From Agapetus fuscipes (Eukaryota > Arthropoda > Insecta > Trichoptera > Glossosomatidae), in contig OX637354.1 in NCBI GenBank assembly GCA_951799405.1, forward strand, positions 1,488,001-1,552,000: a stretch of DNA of 64,000 nt, in the 5' to 3' direction. Shown here one piece after another: positions 40,101-48,164 of the stretch (positions are counted from its first letter, which is position 1; each line of letters starts with the position of its first letter). The position numbers and the translations under genes are program-made. Under the pieces are notes generated by a model. The model was not told where the DNA came from. It saw only the letters and a program-made list of their open reading frames with translations, and did not search any database.

Positions 40101-42267
40101 ATAATTATACTTATAACTAAATAGTTTTAATTAAATTAATCATTATTCAAATATTAATTGTAACTTGTATTGTAATTGTATTTGTATTATTTGTATTAAT
40201 AACAAATACTAATTATGAGTATAATTATTAATAATTTTATAATTTATAAAATAATTTACAATGTTGAAATGCGTTTAAAAAAATACCGAAATTTTCCAAA
40301 AAAATATCGTTCGCTGGCGGGTTACGTCTCAAAATGTTTTGGTGCATAGCATCTGTCAACAAGAAAGGGGGGAGGGGGGTTTGAGACACGAACATTTAAT
40401 TCCTAAAGAACAATAATTAGGAGAAGACTTACGATTTGTTATGTAAAAATTTTAGCTTCAAAACACAACCCCCCCCCCCCCCGCAGAGGGGTTTGTCAGA
40501 TTTAAGATTTTGAAAATGTTCCTGTTTCAACCCCCCCCCCCCCTCTGTCAGCAGATAGATTTTTTTAGACAAAAATTTCGAAATTTTGAGACGCTATCCG
40601 CCAGCGACCGATATATTTATAATATCGATTTATCGAAAATCGATATTTTTTCCTCGATATATTTCGATAGTGTTTGAAAATATCGATTCAATAAATATCG
40701 TTTTTTTTTATTTGCTCATCTCTAATCCCTAGTGCGCGGGCGTTGCAGCTGCGCCGTCAGTGTGTTTCCTTCTGCCTTTCGCCCTGTGCTGTCACTAACG
40801 CGGTGAACGAAATTACCTATACTCTGTGAACACGGCTAATAATTTATAAAGTAGTGAGTTTCGCCATCTCCGTCCGCGCATTTTCAACATACACAATGTA
40901 GTGAAGGAGATCTACAAGAGTTTTTAACTCCTGATGCTCATCTTGAGTCTGCTTGAAGGGGTAAGTTCCGTTATCAAATTAAGTATTTTGTTATCTGCCT
41001 GCATGCATTGCCTTGAATGCTTGTAACGCTTTCTCTACTTTCACGTCTCAGGTACAAGAGAGTTAATATAATAAGAATGTAATATAATAATCATATATTT
41101 AAATCGCTATTTTACTGTTATTTGGCATATTAACGCATCTGTTTGGAATTGTGGTGGAATTATAGCCGCATATGGACGCAATACTTACACGTTCTTTTCT
41201 TTTTTGTCCTCAGAGAACATGGAAACTTCTGACAACCCACTACCACTACCCTGGACGACCCACTACCGCCGCCGCTGCCCCTGGACTCCTGTGTGCTGTT
41301 CCTATTTTTAATGCTGATCATTATGTATTGTTTGTCTAATTATATGGCTTTTCTGATCAATAAAATGCACGTCGTGCGATAACTACATAACTCTGTATTT
41401 TTGTTGTCTTTTTTTCCGCAGGCCGCGCTCGGGTGATCTCCAGCTAGATGCTTCCAGTGGACCGCTATTATACTCATGTATGGGCCAGGACAACCATGAC
41501 CCCATATCCTCCACGTATCTTCAGTGGCATGCATAGTGCGTGCTGCTATGTGCTACTTAAGGTACGTGTAGGATTTGGGGAAGTGGTTGTCCAGGCCCTA
41601 AATACCCCTGGAAGGGGTAGGGTATACAGGTCTATTGGGGCAACTAGCTGGAGGGCACCCGAACGGCCGTAGGCCGAAAAAGAAATATATATTAGAAGAA
41701 GAGAAGGAAGGCTATTAGGGGAATAGGACGAGCCTATTAGGAGAATAGGTTTCACTCTATTCTCAGAATAGATTTATCCAATTGTCAGAATAGATTTATC
41801 CAATTGTCACACTTTTCCTATTCTTACAATAGACCAAAAAATCCTATTGTCACAATAGACTATCTCAATTGGATCTCAATTGGATTTCGTCTATTGTAGG
41901 AATAGCTCGTTATCCAATTGTCCCACTTTTCCAATTCTCACAATAGGATATTTTTCTCAGTGCTTCCATACATCACTACAGTCACTTGATACCTCACCAG
42001 GTCTATGGTGACCACCAGCTCGTACTGCTGGTGCTTGTGCCCCTTCTTTTTCTTGCCGGGGGGCGGGGGCGCCGCCTTTGCAGCTTGTGCCGCCGCCGCT
42101 GCCTTGGGGGCGGCAGTCTTCACCTGCCCTTTTTGCGCGGAGGGCGGCTGCTTGGCCGGCGTCTTGCAGGGCGGACAGCCCTTCCCGCCCTGCCCGCCCT
42201 TGCCGCCCGCCGCGTTCCCGCCCTTCTGGGAGACGTGGCCGCTGCCATCAGCTGGCTTGTTCCGCGC
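22097..42267 (-). CDS. Calmodulin-like protein with N-terminal extension (6-exon gene model, 5' end open)
   Basis: Minus-strand exons 42267-41998, 29681-29648, 26602-26501, 24864-24729, 24226-24078 and 22128-22097 join in phase to 241 codons including TAA (723 nt). The last five encode a complete four-EF-hand calmodulin-type core. Loops read [36 protein letters not shown] and [12 protein letters not shown], all with acidic positions 1, 5 and 12, so four Ca2+ sites are predicted. The protein differs from true calmodulin at many positions (start [15 protein letters not shown], linker [13 protein letters not shown], end FVTILTSKN) and resembles insect paralogues called neo-calmodulin-like (from memory). 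Its role is presumably Ca2+-dependent target binding; the target is unknown. The gene converges on the phosphatase-like gene. Introns of 2-12 kb are full of mobile DNA. Confidence 0.85.
22362..22581 (+). repeat. Family A copy
   Basis: 5'-truncated copy (ACCACCCATACTATAACAAA onward) whose 3' end is the insertion site of the adjacent solo LTR. Confidence 0.8.
22582..23277 (+). mobile_element. Solo LTR carrying a MITE
   Basis: Starts TGTTATGTAAATAGTAG, ends CATTACA, flanked by TTAT at 22578-22581 and 23278-23281. A TATATAAGGAG box (about 23060) and several AATAAA signals are present. A CAGTTCTTG-type MITE (22797-23045) interrupts it. Related to the LTR at 28067. Confidence 0.82.
23282..23680 (+). 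repeat. Repeat shared with 35050-35280 and 52060-52165
   Basis: CACAAACCCTTACGGGCATTG with a CCTCAAGTGCTTTC block recurs inverted at 35050-35280, and CTGCCGACGTTTTGCTTTCA recurs at 52073 and in degraded form near 38270. Probably parts of one decayed element; class unknown. Confidence 0.55.
24078..24226 (-). CDS. Calmodulin-like gene, EF-hands 3 and 4 exon
   Basis: TTCCAG precedes AGTGTTTGAC; TATGATG|GTAACA ends it. It encodes [23 protein letters not shown] followed by [36 protein letters not shown] and [16 protein letters not shown] segments are nearly identical to calmodulin. Confidence 0.93.
24421..24710 (+). pseudogene. LINE X 3' fragment
   Basis: Reads [20 protein letters not shown] then [20 protein letters not shown] and VYCVCLM before breaking. 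Its 3' end AAAAACAGCGCTCACCAAAT followed by TTAATATTATTATG is the same as the (ATT)n-type tail of SINE B. Same LINE family as 43733-44170. Confidence 0.8.
24729..24864 (-). CDS. Calmodulin-like gene, EF-hand 2 and central linker exon
   Basis: TTCCAG precedes AGACAGAGC; TTCAG|GTGGGC ends it. It encodes [28 protein letters not shown], the central linker [12 protein letters not shown] and LREAFR. The linker is one residue class away from calmodulin's MKDTDSEEE and keeps the helix-breaking Asp-Gly. Confidence 0.92.
24995..25200 (+). mobile_element. SINE family D, second subfamily
   Basis: Head TTTTATGGCCGCGGGAATCA and box B GGTTGGAATCCCG, a middle GACCCTGGTTCAACAGATGC, and the family D 3' end ACTGGCCAGGCAAAATAGG. 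A minus copy at 45600-45810 shares the head and ends in a longer A-run. Confidence 0.82.
25446..25730. mobile_element. MITE with CATGGGCGTAC ends and 8-bp duplication TTTTGACA
   Basis: Inverted ends CATGGGCGTACG and GTACGCCCATG; TTTTGACA at 25438-25445 and 25731-25738. An 8-bp duplication fits the hAT superfamily. Contains three G/C-runs and a palindromic TCTCTTCCAGGGGGG/CCCCCCTGGAAGAGA core (about 25654-25684). Confidence 0.88.
26008..26445 (-). mobile_element. Composite 5S-tRNA SINE B, poly(A)-tail type
   Basis: From 26445 leftward: 5S-rRNA-like unit (26445-26329, TTAACGACGTTAGCCATG to CGTGTCGTTGGC), linker ATCTTGTA, tRNA-like unit, shared body, then the CACCTCTGCGGCAC tail ending GGATTTCTTAAAAAAAA at 26008. 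It is the longest poly(A)-type copy and proves that the 5S head goes with this tail. Confidence 0.88.
26501..26602 (-). CDS. Calmodulin-like gene, EF-hand 1 exon
   Basis: TTTTTCAG precedes AATTCAAGG; CCACAG|GTAAAA ends it. It encodes [34 protein letters not shown], shown here only by its ends and loop; EF loop positions 1, 3, 5, 9 and 12 are canonical. Phase 1 on both sides. Confidence 0.92.
26760..27405 (+). pseudogene. RTE LINE C-terminus and 3'UTR, joined to family A
   Basis: Reads [20 protein letters not shown] with a stop, then [40 protein letters not shown] and [20 protein letters not shown] to CNVGG stop at 27299. The 3'UTR (GGTTTATTAAATTGGAG to TGTCGTGTGTG) runs directly into family A at 27405. 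The 120-codon frame from 26937 is intact but starts inside the domain. Confidence 0.85.
27405..27658 (+). repeat. Family A copy forming the 3' end of the RTE
   Basis: TTCCTTGACTTATAGGTTGG through GATTAGATTAGA. Same RTE-to-A junction at 62715-62730 (+), 44785, 56545 and 57380 (all -). Confidence 0.85.
28067..28461 (+). mobile_element. Solo LTR
   Basis: 395 bp, TGTTATGTAAATAGGC to AATTGTAACA, flanked by ATAT at 28063-28066 and 28462-28465. TATA box GTATAAAAAGGGTG at about 28254 and AATAAA downstream define a promoter and poly(A) signal. No internal retrotransposon genes adjoin it, so it is a recombination product. Likely Ty3/gypsy type from the 4-bp duplication; not certain. Confidence 0.85.
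28486..28560 (+). repeat. Repeat GATCTGTTGCCGTTGTCTGT, three copies
   Basis: GGGATCTGTTGCCGT, then GTGGGAGCTGGAGCTT. Related stretches lie at about 22195-22300 (+) and 29440-29530 (-), two of them with the ATGATGAAGATGATCTTGAT neighbour. Class unknown; the ORF fragments are not convincing. Confidence 0.5.
29648..29681 (-). CDS. Calmodulin-like gene, 34-nt exon before EF-hand 1
   Basis: TTTCAG precedes ATTGAGTATGG and GTTGCTG|GTAAGA ends the exon. It encodes [11 protein letters not shown] and the first base of Glu, matching the LTEEQIAEF start of calmodulin. Typical calmodulin genes have an intron just after the start Met; here the intron lies four residues before LTED. Confidence 0.88.
29722..29935 (-). 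repeat. SINE B fragment, old
   Basis: Head (box B degraded) and body only; both tails missing. It lies 40 bp upstream of the calmodulin-like 34-nt exon on its strand. Confidence 0.75.
29953..30245 (+). pseudogene. RTE fragment, subfamily without family A
   Basis: Reads [20 protein letters not shown] then [20 protein letters not shown] and [12 protein letters not shown], ending GGCAGCAGGATACAAACAG. Same 3' end type as 914-1545 and 51240-51720. Confidence 0.8.
30495..31070. repeat. Two family A copies, tail-to-tail inverted
   Basis: 30495-30715 reads leftward and 30810-31070 rightward, facing away from each other from their 5' ends. Together with the 95-bp spacer they could fold into a long hairpin. 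Confidence 0.75.
31218..33095 (+). repeat. Three tandem copies of a ~620-bp unit
   Basis: Units start at about 31218, 31848 and 32466. Each consists of (ATGT)n, a Helitron 5' segment, a family A piece (minus) and a SINE C piece (minus) ending GCATGGAATGCAATCT. Units 1 and 2 are almost identical; unit 3 differs at about two dozen places, so the array grew in two steps. Confidence 0.9.
33135..33680. mobile_element. hAT-like MITE split by family A
   Basis: Ends AGGGGTAAGCAACCTGCGGC and AAAAGGTTGCCGACCCCTGG are inverted; several GGCTCTTT blocks inside. Family A lies at 33375-33615 (-). Terminal CAGGGGT-type ends are usual for hAT, but I could not find an 8-bp duplication. Confidence 0.65.
34435..34685 (+). 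repeat. Family A copy
   Basis: TTCTTGTATAGGTCAATATG to TTAGAATAGATTAGATG, within the Helitron-like element. Other copies not listed singly: 35845-36110 (+), 36560-36810 (-), 42715-42895 (+), 45845-46050 (+), 49330-49435 (-), 50395-50625 (-), 55340-55490 (+), 58445-58565, 58820-59300 (-, with MITE), 59303-59562 (-), 61940-62165 (-). Confidence 0.8.
35738..35823 (-). repeat. SINE B poly(A)-type tail alone
   Basis: CTCTGCGGCACTACAACAAG to AGGATTTCTTAAAAAAAA on the minus strand with nothing of the body, i.e. a strongly 5'-truncated insertion (or of the LINE relative). Confidence 0.8.
36820..38960. other. Stretch without recognisable gene
   Basis: AT-rich sequence with short spurious ORFs. 38190-38330 shows a piece related to the repeat at 52060-52165 (GTCGGCAGACAT). 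I see no exon or element end that I can defend. Confidence 0.5.
39758..40733. mobile_element. Fold-back element rich in TATCGATA, with family A inside
   Basis: Left GGATGGGCACATG/AAATATCGATATTT and right AAATATCGAT/ATTTGCTCATCTCTAA are inverted. Deeper arms pair CGTTCGCTGGCGGGT with CCGCCAGCGACCG, and G-runs at about 39885 and 40372 with C-runs at 40469 and 40531. Family A copy 39900-40090 interrupts the left arm. A terminal piece recurs at about 50970-51020. Confidence 0.75.
40770..41364 (+). other. Putative spliced transcript inside the CACTA-like element
   Basis: A GC-rich start region with a TCAGTGTG initiator-like motif (about 40758) leads to a donor GGGG|TAAGT-type site at 40961 (GTAAGTTCC). 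TTTTTTGTCCTCAG ends at 41213, then ATG (41219) opens a 30-codon frame rich in Pro, Arg and Cys, and AATAAA follows at 41359. A third exon-like block at 41422-41561 has CCGCAG in front and GTACGT behind. Could be what remains of transposase end exons, or a captured host fragment. Confidence 0.4.
41998..42267 (-). CDS. Calmodulin-like gene, putative N-terminal extension exon
   Basis: On the minus strand a T-rich tract and CTGCAG precede GCGCGG at 42267, and the 270-nt open exon ends CTG|GTGAGG at 41998, exactly 90 codons. The peptide starts ARNKPADG, is rich in Gly, Lys, Ala and Pro with a CPPC motif, has a [13 protein letters not shown] basic run and ends YELVVTIDL. Phase 0 at its end matches the phase-0 start of the 29681 exon. 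The GC-rich codon use contrasts with the AT-rich surroundings, supporting real coding. Linkage to the calmodulin exons over 12.3 kb is inferred from strand and phase only; it could be another gene. An in-frame ATG at 42291 overlaps the acceptor, so an upstream exon is more likely. Confidence 0.6.
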
Positions 42268-42372
42268 CTGCAGACAAAACAAACAAAACATGAGGATATT
42301 GTCTGTATTAGGAGCAGCAGCAGCATGTTAAAGGTGGAGAAATTAAAGAGAGAGAGGAAATTGTAGAGCACA

Positions 42373-42675
42373 CCTTGGACCGGTCCGTAGTCCAGTGGCA
42401 ACACTTCGGACTCGTAAATGGAAGATTGTGGATTCGGATCCCAGCGGAGCACAAAAAATATCCCATTTATATTTCGAATGTGCTCTTCGCTGAGTAGAAA
42501 AATTCATAAACCTTTACCAAAGACCGGTCACTGAAAGGTCCATCCAACCTTACAACAATTGGGTCTTGCTTGAGAATTGGCGCTTTCTACAGCGACGACC
42601 AAGCTCGCAGAGGGCTCTTGAGGTGTGATACACACACAAACAGCGCTCACCAAATAAATCATCCTAATATTATTA
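42373..42675 (+). mobile_element. SINE B, (ATT)n-tail type
   Basis: TTGGACCGGTCCGTAGTCCA head with box B GGATTCGGATCCC, complete body and GGTGTGATACACACACAAAC tail to ATCCTAATATTATTATTA. It starts exactly at the tRNA unit, without 5S. Confidence 0.87.
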
Positions 42676-42984
42676 TTATAGAATTTCTTATTTTTATCTT
42701 TTAGTACATCACTTTGCAAATGTCACCCCTGTTTCAGGGAAGGACGGCCACAGTTACAGGGTGTGTGTCCATTTGAGATTTGGTTTTTATGTTGGAGGTT
42801 CACATGCGGCATGTGCAAGCGCGAACTTGTACGTGTCTGCTTGTAAAAATGGATCTCCAATTTAACATATCTTTGCAACTTAGATTAGATTAGTACCTTT
42901 TTATTACACCACCTGATGATGCAAAAGGTATGCTTGCGAAATCGGTTGTGGATATAAAATAATAGTTTTTACAAAATATGTAGG

Positions 42985-43308
42985 TATCCGGTAATGTAAT
43001 AGCTCATTTGGTAGAGGGTTACTGCTTGCATTCCATGCCGGGAGCTCGAATTTAAATCCCACCGAGGGTGTCAGAAATTATTTCCCGTTTCGGTGTTTAT
43101 TTCAAATCCCAAAAATAAAATACGGAAAATGTTTACTCAGCCTTCACAAGAAATGGGTATAAGCCCCTTCGGGAGCTGGGAAACACCCACTTCAGCTGAA
43201 GTGGTTGGCGTAAGGCCGGCCCCGGTAACTGTAAAAATAAATAGCTTCCACCCGCCACATGCGAAACCCTTCGGGGATAACGAAGCAAAAAGGTACGCTA
43301 TATGTCAC
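42985..43308 (+). mobile_element. SINE family C copy
   Basis: TAATGTAATAGCTCATTTGG head to CCCTTCGGGGATAACGAAGC; its very end is replaced by the SINE B head at 43309. Confidence 0.8.
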
Positions 43309-43732
43309 CGGTCCGTAGTTCAGTGGTAACACTTCGGACTCTGAATGAAAGGTTGTGGGTTCGAATCCCGGCGGAGCAAAAAAAAACCATTTATATTTTC
43401 AAATTTGCTCTTCGCTGGGTTAAAAAATTCATAAACCTTTACCAATGATCGGTCACCAAAGGTCCATCCAGCCTTTCAGCAACTGGGTGTTGCTAAAGAA
43501 TTGGCGCTTTGTAGCGACGACGACCAAGCTCGTAAAAAGGTCGATAGCTCAATTGGTAGAATGCTTGCATTCCATGCCGAGAGCAAGGGTTCGATCTCAA
43601 GGTTTACTACGCCTTCACAAGAAATGAGAACCAGCCCCCCCCCGGACGCTGAGAAACCCCCACTTCAACTGCAAGTGGTTAGTGTGAGGCCGGCCCCCTT
43701 ACCCGTAAAAATTAGTAGGTCCTGAATCGGCA
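43309..43732 (+). mobile_element. Chimeric SINE: family B body fused to family C
   Basis: B head (43312) and body run to GACGACCAAGCTCGTAAAAA, then directly GGTCGATAGCTCAATTGGTA of family C, lacking C's CCGTTTCGGTG segment. The same junction and the same internal deletion recur at 54790-55100, so this is a propagated chimera rather than two insertions. Confidence 0.85.
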
Positions 43733-44170
43733 CGGCTTCGTTTTCCGGAGAGGGTGGTCTACCGTATTTGTCTGATGGTATTTAAAGCTGTAAATGGTAC
43801 GGCTCCTTCATACTCGTACTTGTCTGACATGTTCTCACCTATTGAGATAGATTTGAGACGCCAAACTCTCAGATCTGCAGGGTGTGGGGTGTTTGACTTA
43901 GTCCAGCCGTCACGTCAGACACGCACTAATTTTGGGGACCGTGCTTTCCGGTTTGCGGGCCCAATGGAGTGGAACAGACTACCACCTAATGTGAGGAAGG
44001 CAGAAACTGTTGGTGTCTTTAAAGGAGCACTAAAGACGCATCTATACAAAAAATCTTATCCGTGATTTGAGAGGGGCCTTGAGGTGTGACACACACAAAA
44101 ACGGCGCTCTTCAATTATGTGTACCTTATAATTAAATTATCCTTGTATATATATATACCTACATATATGC
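43733..44170 (+). pseudogene. LINE X 3' end, open for about 104 codons
   Basis: Reads RVVYRICLMVFKAVNGTAPS, then SPIEIDLRRQTLRSAGC and DRAFRFAGPMEWNRLPPNVR to a stop at 44065. Its 3'UTR GGCCTTGAGGTGTGACACAC/ACAAAAACGGCGCTC is homologous to the (ATT)n-type tail of SINE B. Inserted into the chimeric SINE: C tail sequence resumes at 44171 (ATGTGACTCCTTCGGGG). Confidence 0.82.
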
Positions 44171-44405
44171 GGATGTGACTCCTTCGGGGACAACGCAGGC
44201 ATGAAGTTACACTACATGTGTAGCTTAGTTGCGTTTTTTTGCGACTCTTCGTCCACACGACTTATAGGTCAACGAGATTTCGGTCACGTACGATGACAGA
44301 CAGCTCCATCAAAGAAAATTTGCTCTCAAAAAAACCTTTGTAATAAGGTATACTATTGTTTTCATTGATTCTACATAGTTTTCTGCAATGGAGCTCTGTA
44401 TGAAC

Positions 44406-45000
44406 CATGGGCGTACCCTGGAAGAGATAAGAGAAATTAACCTAAATAAAGCAAAATTGTTTTTAAATTGTATTGCAATTACTAAAATGACCATTATTGA
44501 CCCCCTCCCCCCCCCCCCCCCCGTCGGCGATGTATTTTGGTGACGATCTTATCTAATCTAATCTAAGTTGCAAAGATATGTTACATTAGAGATTCACATT
44601 ACATGCATTCTCACAACAAGACACGTACAAGTTCGCGCTTGCATATGCCTCATGTGAACCTACAACATAAAAACCAAATCTCCAATGGACATACACCGTG
44701 CAACTCTTGCCGTCCTTCCGTCCGTCCGTCATTTTTACAGAATGGGTGGTCAGCCGCATACCAACCTATAAGTCAAGGAACATAGGTACATGACAAATTA
44801 CATTTTTAAATCAACAAATAATAATATATATGGACAACAAACAAAAAACAAATTTCAATATAACAAACCCTAGCCGCCAACATTACAGATCAACCGCCAT
44901 TTCTTTCTGTCCTCACATACTTCTTTCATTTCCTCCAGAGTCATAACCTTCTTCATACTGGCTCTTCTTTTATTACGATGATCTTCAATTTTCCAAAACT
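44406..45000. mobile_element. CATGGGCGTAC MITE split by RTE plus family A
   Basis: MITE left part 44406-44548 and right part 44978-45000 (GATGATCTTCAATTTTCC) match the 25446 copy. Between them lies a minus-strand RTE 3' end (44865-44977, EEMKEVCEDRKKWRL... to CNVGG) with its family A end (44550-44785). Confidence 0.82.
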
Positions 45001-45127
45001 TGAGTAATGTAAAGTTTACGGCAATTATTATATTAAGACCACATAGTGTAGGAAACAAAAACGGCAGATTTTGGGAGAAATCACGCTTTAATATTTTCCG
45101 TAAACTGTACTTTTCTCAAGTTTTGCA
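44994..45127. repeat. Short palindromic element
   Basis: AAAACTTGAGTAATGTAAAG and CTGTACTTTTCTCAAGTTTT are near inverses, about 130 bp apart end to end. Confidence 0.65.
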
Positions 45128-45144
45128 ACTTGTACTAAGGGTAC

Positions 45145-45190
45145 TGATGAGAACCGGTGCTTTCAACATGGTATCGTCGATGACAAAATC
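45145..45190 (-). repeat. 5S-rRNA-like fragment
   Basis: Minus strand GACGATACCATGTTGAAAGC followed by ACCGGTTCTCATC equals the first about 40 bases of the 5S unit of SINE B; the rest is absent. Confidence 0.75.
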
Positions 45191-46067
45191 AAAAGTTCAT
45201 CTATCAAATAAATAAATAACTATAATGCAGTGAGAGACTGTAGGTAACGCCATGACGATGACACAAAATACCAGTTACTTTTATAATGAATGAGTATCTG
45301 CAGTAATGGTAGGATATTTATTTCAAAATATCATATTTATCATTGCACGTCAGAATGGCTGGCATTACAAAATTGATTGCTTTTGCCCTACACACACACA
45401 CACACACATTATGATATAAAAGCGCATTTTCCTACAATAATATTATGTGTAAATATACACGGTTACTAACATACACACACACACACACACGAATAGATAT
45501 TATTTTCCAATACTCCCATGGAAGCTCATTGCTTCCGGTATTGGTTAGAAATGGGCAGAAAGAGAAATGTATCAGATACTTCTGTATCTTTTTTTTTTTT
45601 TTTTTAATAGATTTGTGGAAAGGAATGCAATCCACCAACCTATTTTGCCTGGCCTGTTGTCTTTATGCGAAAGCAGAAGCTTGTGTGCATGCAACGGCAT
45701 CTGTTGAACCAGGGTCGAAGTTATCGTCGCGGGATTCGAACCAACGTTATCCGGTTCCAAATAACCTGACTCGATCCCCGCGGCCATAACACCGACTAAT
45801 CTTATTTGTTATTTTAATTCATAACCAAAATAAAATACCGACAAGGTTCCGTGACTTATAGATGGGTATGAGGCTGACCACCCATACTGTAAAATAAGGT
45901 TCACTTTGGATATGTCACCCCTGTTTCAGGGAAGGTCGGCAAGAGTTGTGGGGCTTATTTTCATTTGTGATTGGGTGAACTTATACGTGTCTGCTTATTG
46001 GAATGCATTAAATATGAATTTTAAATGAAATATCATTGTAACTTAGATTATAGTTTACTCAACTTGC

Positions 46068-46257
46068 AGAAAATGCGGAAAGGCTGAACATGAAGACAAA
46101 AGTGATTGCAAAAAGGATTACAGCTGTATAAACTGCAATATAATAAAAGAAAAATTAAAATTAGAAATAAACATAGATCATGATCCCTACGACTTCGAAA
46201 AATGCGCAGTAATAAAGAAGTATGTAAAGGCGAGCAAATCAAAAATAGACTATATAT
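46068..46257 (+). pseudogene. LINE ORF1 C-terminal zinc-knuckle remnant
   Basis: Reads CRKCGKAEHEDKSDCKKD then YSCINCN and continues to a TAG at about 46257. Cys/His spacing fits tandem gag-like knuckles of LINE ORF1 proteins that bind RNA. The 5' part is missing, showing 5' truncation. Confidence 0.7.
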
Positions 46258-48164
46258 AGCAACTAAAAAGTAAAAAATTAAAAATACAAGACAACACTAC
46301 AAATGAAGCAAGTGGAATAATAATAAATGCACAGGGATTTTTGAATAAAAAAGACGAAATTGAAAATATTGCAAAATCATATATTTTTTTGGCCATTACG
46401 GAAACACATATAACAGAAGAAATAGAGGATAATGAATTGAATATTAAAAATTTTAATTTAATTAGATGCGATTCGTGCTCAAGACACACGGGTGGGGTAT
46501 TATTATTTATTCAAATGGGAATAATATTTAACATTATAGAAATTCAACAATGTGGCAGAGACTTTTGGAGTATAATAATAAAAATAAAGTTATCAAATAA
46601 ATGGCTTATAATATGCGCTATTTATAGATCACCAAATGGTAAATACCAAAATTTTATAGAATACTTGAGGCAAATAAGTGAGAGAATGATTGAAAAGGGA
46701 TGGCATACTATTATATGTGGCGACATAAATGTTGATTGGGATAATCACACAAATACAAATTCAATTAATCTTAAGAGATGGGCAGCAGAATTTGGATTGA
46801 AGCAATGTGTAATGGAAAAAACAAGAATTACAAATACATCAAGTACAATGATTGACTTGGTATTCACAAACATGACTAATATATTTTGCAAAGTAGATAA
46901 TAAAAATTATGTCGCAGACCATCAAAATATTATAATCAAATTCAACAATGAAGTTTGGAATAAGAATATACAACATCAGCATCAATACATAACTAAAATT
47001 GACATGGAAGGAATAATAAGTATGCTTAATGACAATAACTTTGACATAGATTATGATATAAATAATATAACTGAGGGTGAAATTAACAACATTTGGGAGG
47101 ACATAATATTAAAACTAATAAGAGTTAAACGGGAAAATACCAACAGAAAGACAATAATTAGTAAATGGCAGACAGAACCATGGTATAATCAGAACATTAA
47201 AAATTTAGCTTTACAGAGAAATATAGCTTATAATAAATTTAAAATGACCAAGGTACTTACAAGTTATCATACCGAAGAAGATGTTTCTTCATTTTGGATG
47301 GAATATAAAAAATATAGAAATATGGTTACCGATGTGATAAGAAAAAATAAAATAAAATGGTACCAAAACAGAATAAGTGAAGCAGGAGAAGATCAAAAAA
47401 ATATGTGGAAAATTATTAAAGAAATTGTTAATCCAAAAATTAAAGCAAGCACCATCAATGAAATAAGAGTTAATGATAAAAAAATTGAAAATATAGAAGA
47501 AATTGCAGAAGAATTAAATAATTTTTATATTTCTAGTATATTGGAAATAATCAAATCAATTGATGAGGAAACTGACTTAAACCTAAATGAGCTAAATATA
47601 AGTACGGAAAATTGCAATCATAAGTTTGAAAATTTTGAAAAAATTGATAAACAAAAATTATTTGAAATAATTAGTAAAACAAAAAAAGGATCTAGTACTG
47701 ATAATATAGATAAGAAATACATTCTCAATATTTGGCAACAAATTGGAGATACTCTTGTAGAGCTCATTAATGTAATATTAATTAAAGGAGTAATGCCCAA
47801 TATACTAAAAATAGCCACAATTATCCCAATTGCCAAAATTAAAAATCCAATCGAAGCCAGTGACTATAGACCTATTAATATGTTACCATTTCTGGAAAAA
47901 ATAATAGAAGAGATAATAAGTAATCAACTGAAAAGATTTATTGCTAATCAGGGGATATTAATTGAAGAACAATCAGGATTTAGAGAAAAACACTCAACGG
48001 AAACAGCAATCCAACTAGTAATAAATAATTGGATCGAAGACATAAATAATAATAAAATTGTAGCTGCAGCATTCTTGGACTTCAAAAGAGCATTTGAAAC
48101 AGTTGATAGAAATTTATTAGTAAAAAAAATGAAAAATATGGGAATTGAAGGATACAATGGATAA
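46258..48164 (+). pseudogene. LINE ORF2, endonuclease and N-terminal reverse transcriptase part
   Basis: Open from just after the ORF1 stop; first possible codons before 46341 lack ATG. Apurinic-type endonuclease motifs: ITETHI, GGVLLFI, CGDINVDW, TMIDLVFTN, ADHQNI. Reverse transcriptase: SDYRPINMLPFLEKI, SGFREKHSTETAI and motif A AAFLDFKRAFETVD. The frame breaks at about 48161 where GYNG meets TAA; the continuation is in another frame. Confidence 0.85.

Larger units (their letters stand above)
39279..41962. mobile_element. CACTA-like element with subterminal repeats and its own small transcription unit
   Basis: Ends CACTGAGAGAAATTTTTC and ATATTTTTCTCAGTG are inverted and flanked by CT (39277-39278, 41963-41964). 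Both ends hold arrays of CCTATTGTAGGAAT, CAATTGTCACACTTTTCC and TCTATTGT motifs in both orientations, as in EnSpm/CACTA transposase-binding regions. The host site is an RTE-like MYGS|EAWTV sequence restored by removing the element. No transposase gene; contains a fold-back element and a putative two- or three-exon transcript. Confidence 0.7.

Noticed and set aside
40758..41364. Independent host gene
   Set aside because: Lies wholly inside a transposon with target duplication and encodes only 30 codons; kept as a low-confidence transcript feature instead.
42005..42331. Plus-strand ORFs over the 42-kb GC-rich block
   Set aside because: Shadows of the minus-strand exon; the minus frame has splice borders and matches phase with the calmodulin exons.
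46341..46343. ORF2 start codon of the LINE at TTG
   Set aside because: No reason to prefer it; the frame is open back to the ORF1 stop, and the true start mechanism is unknown.
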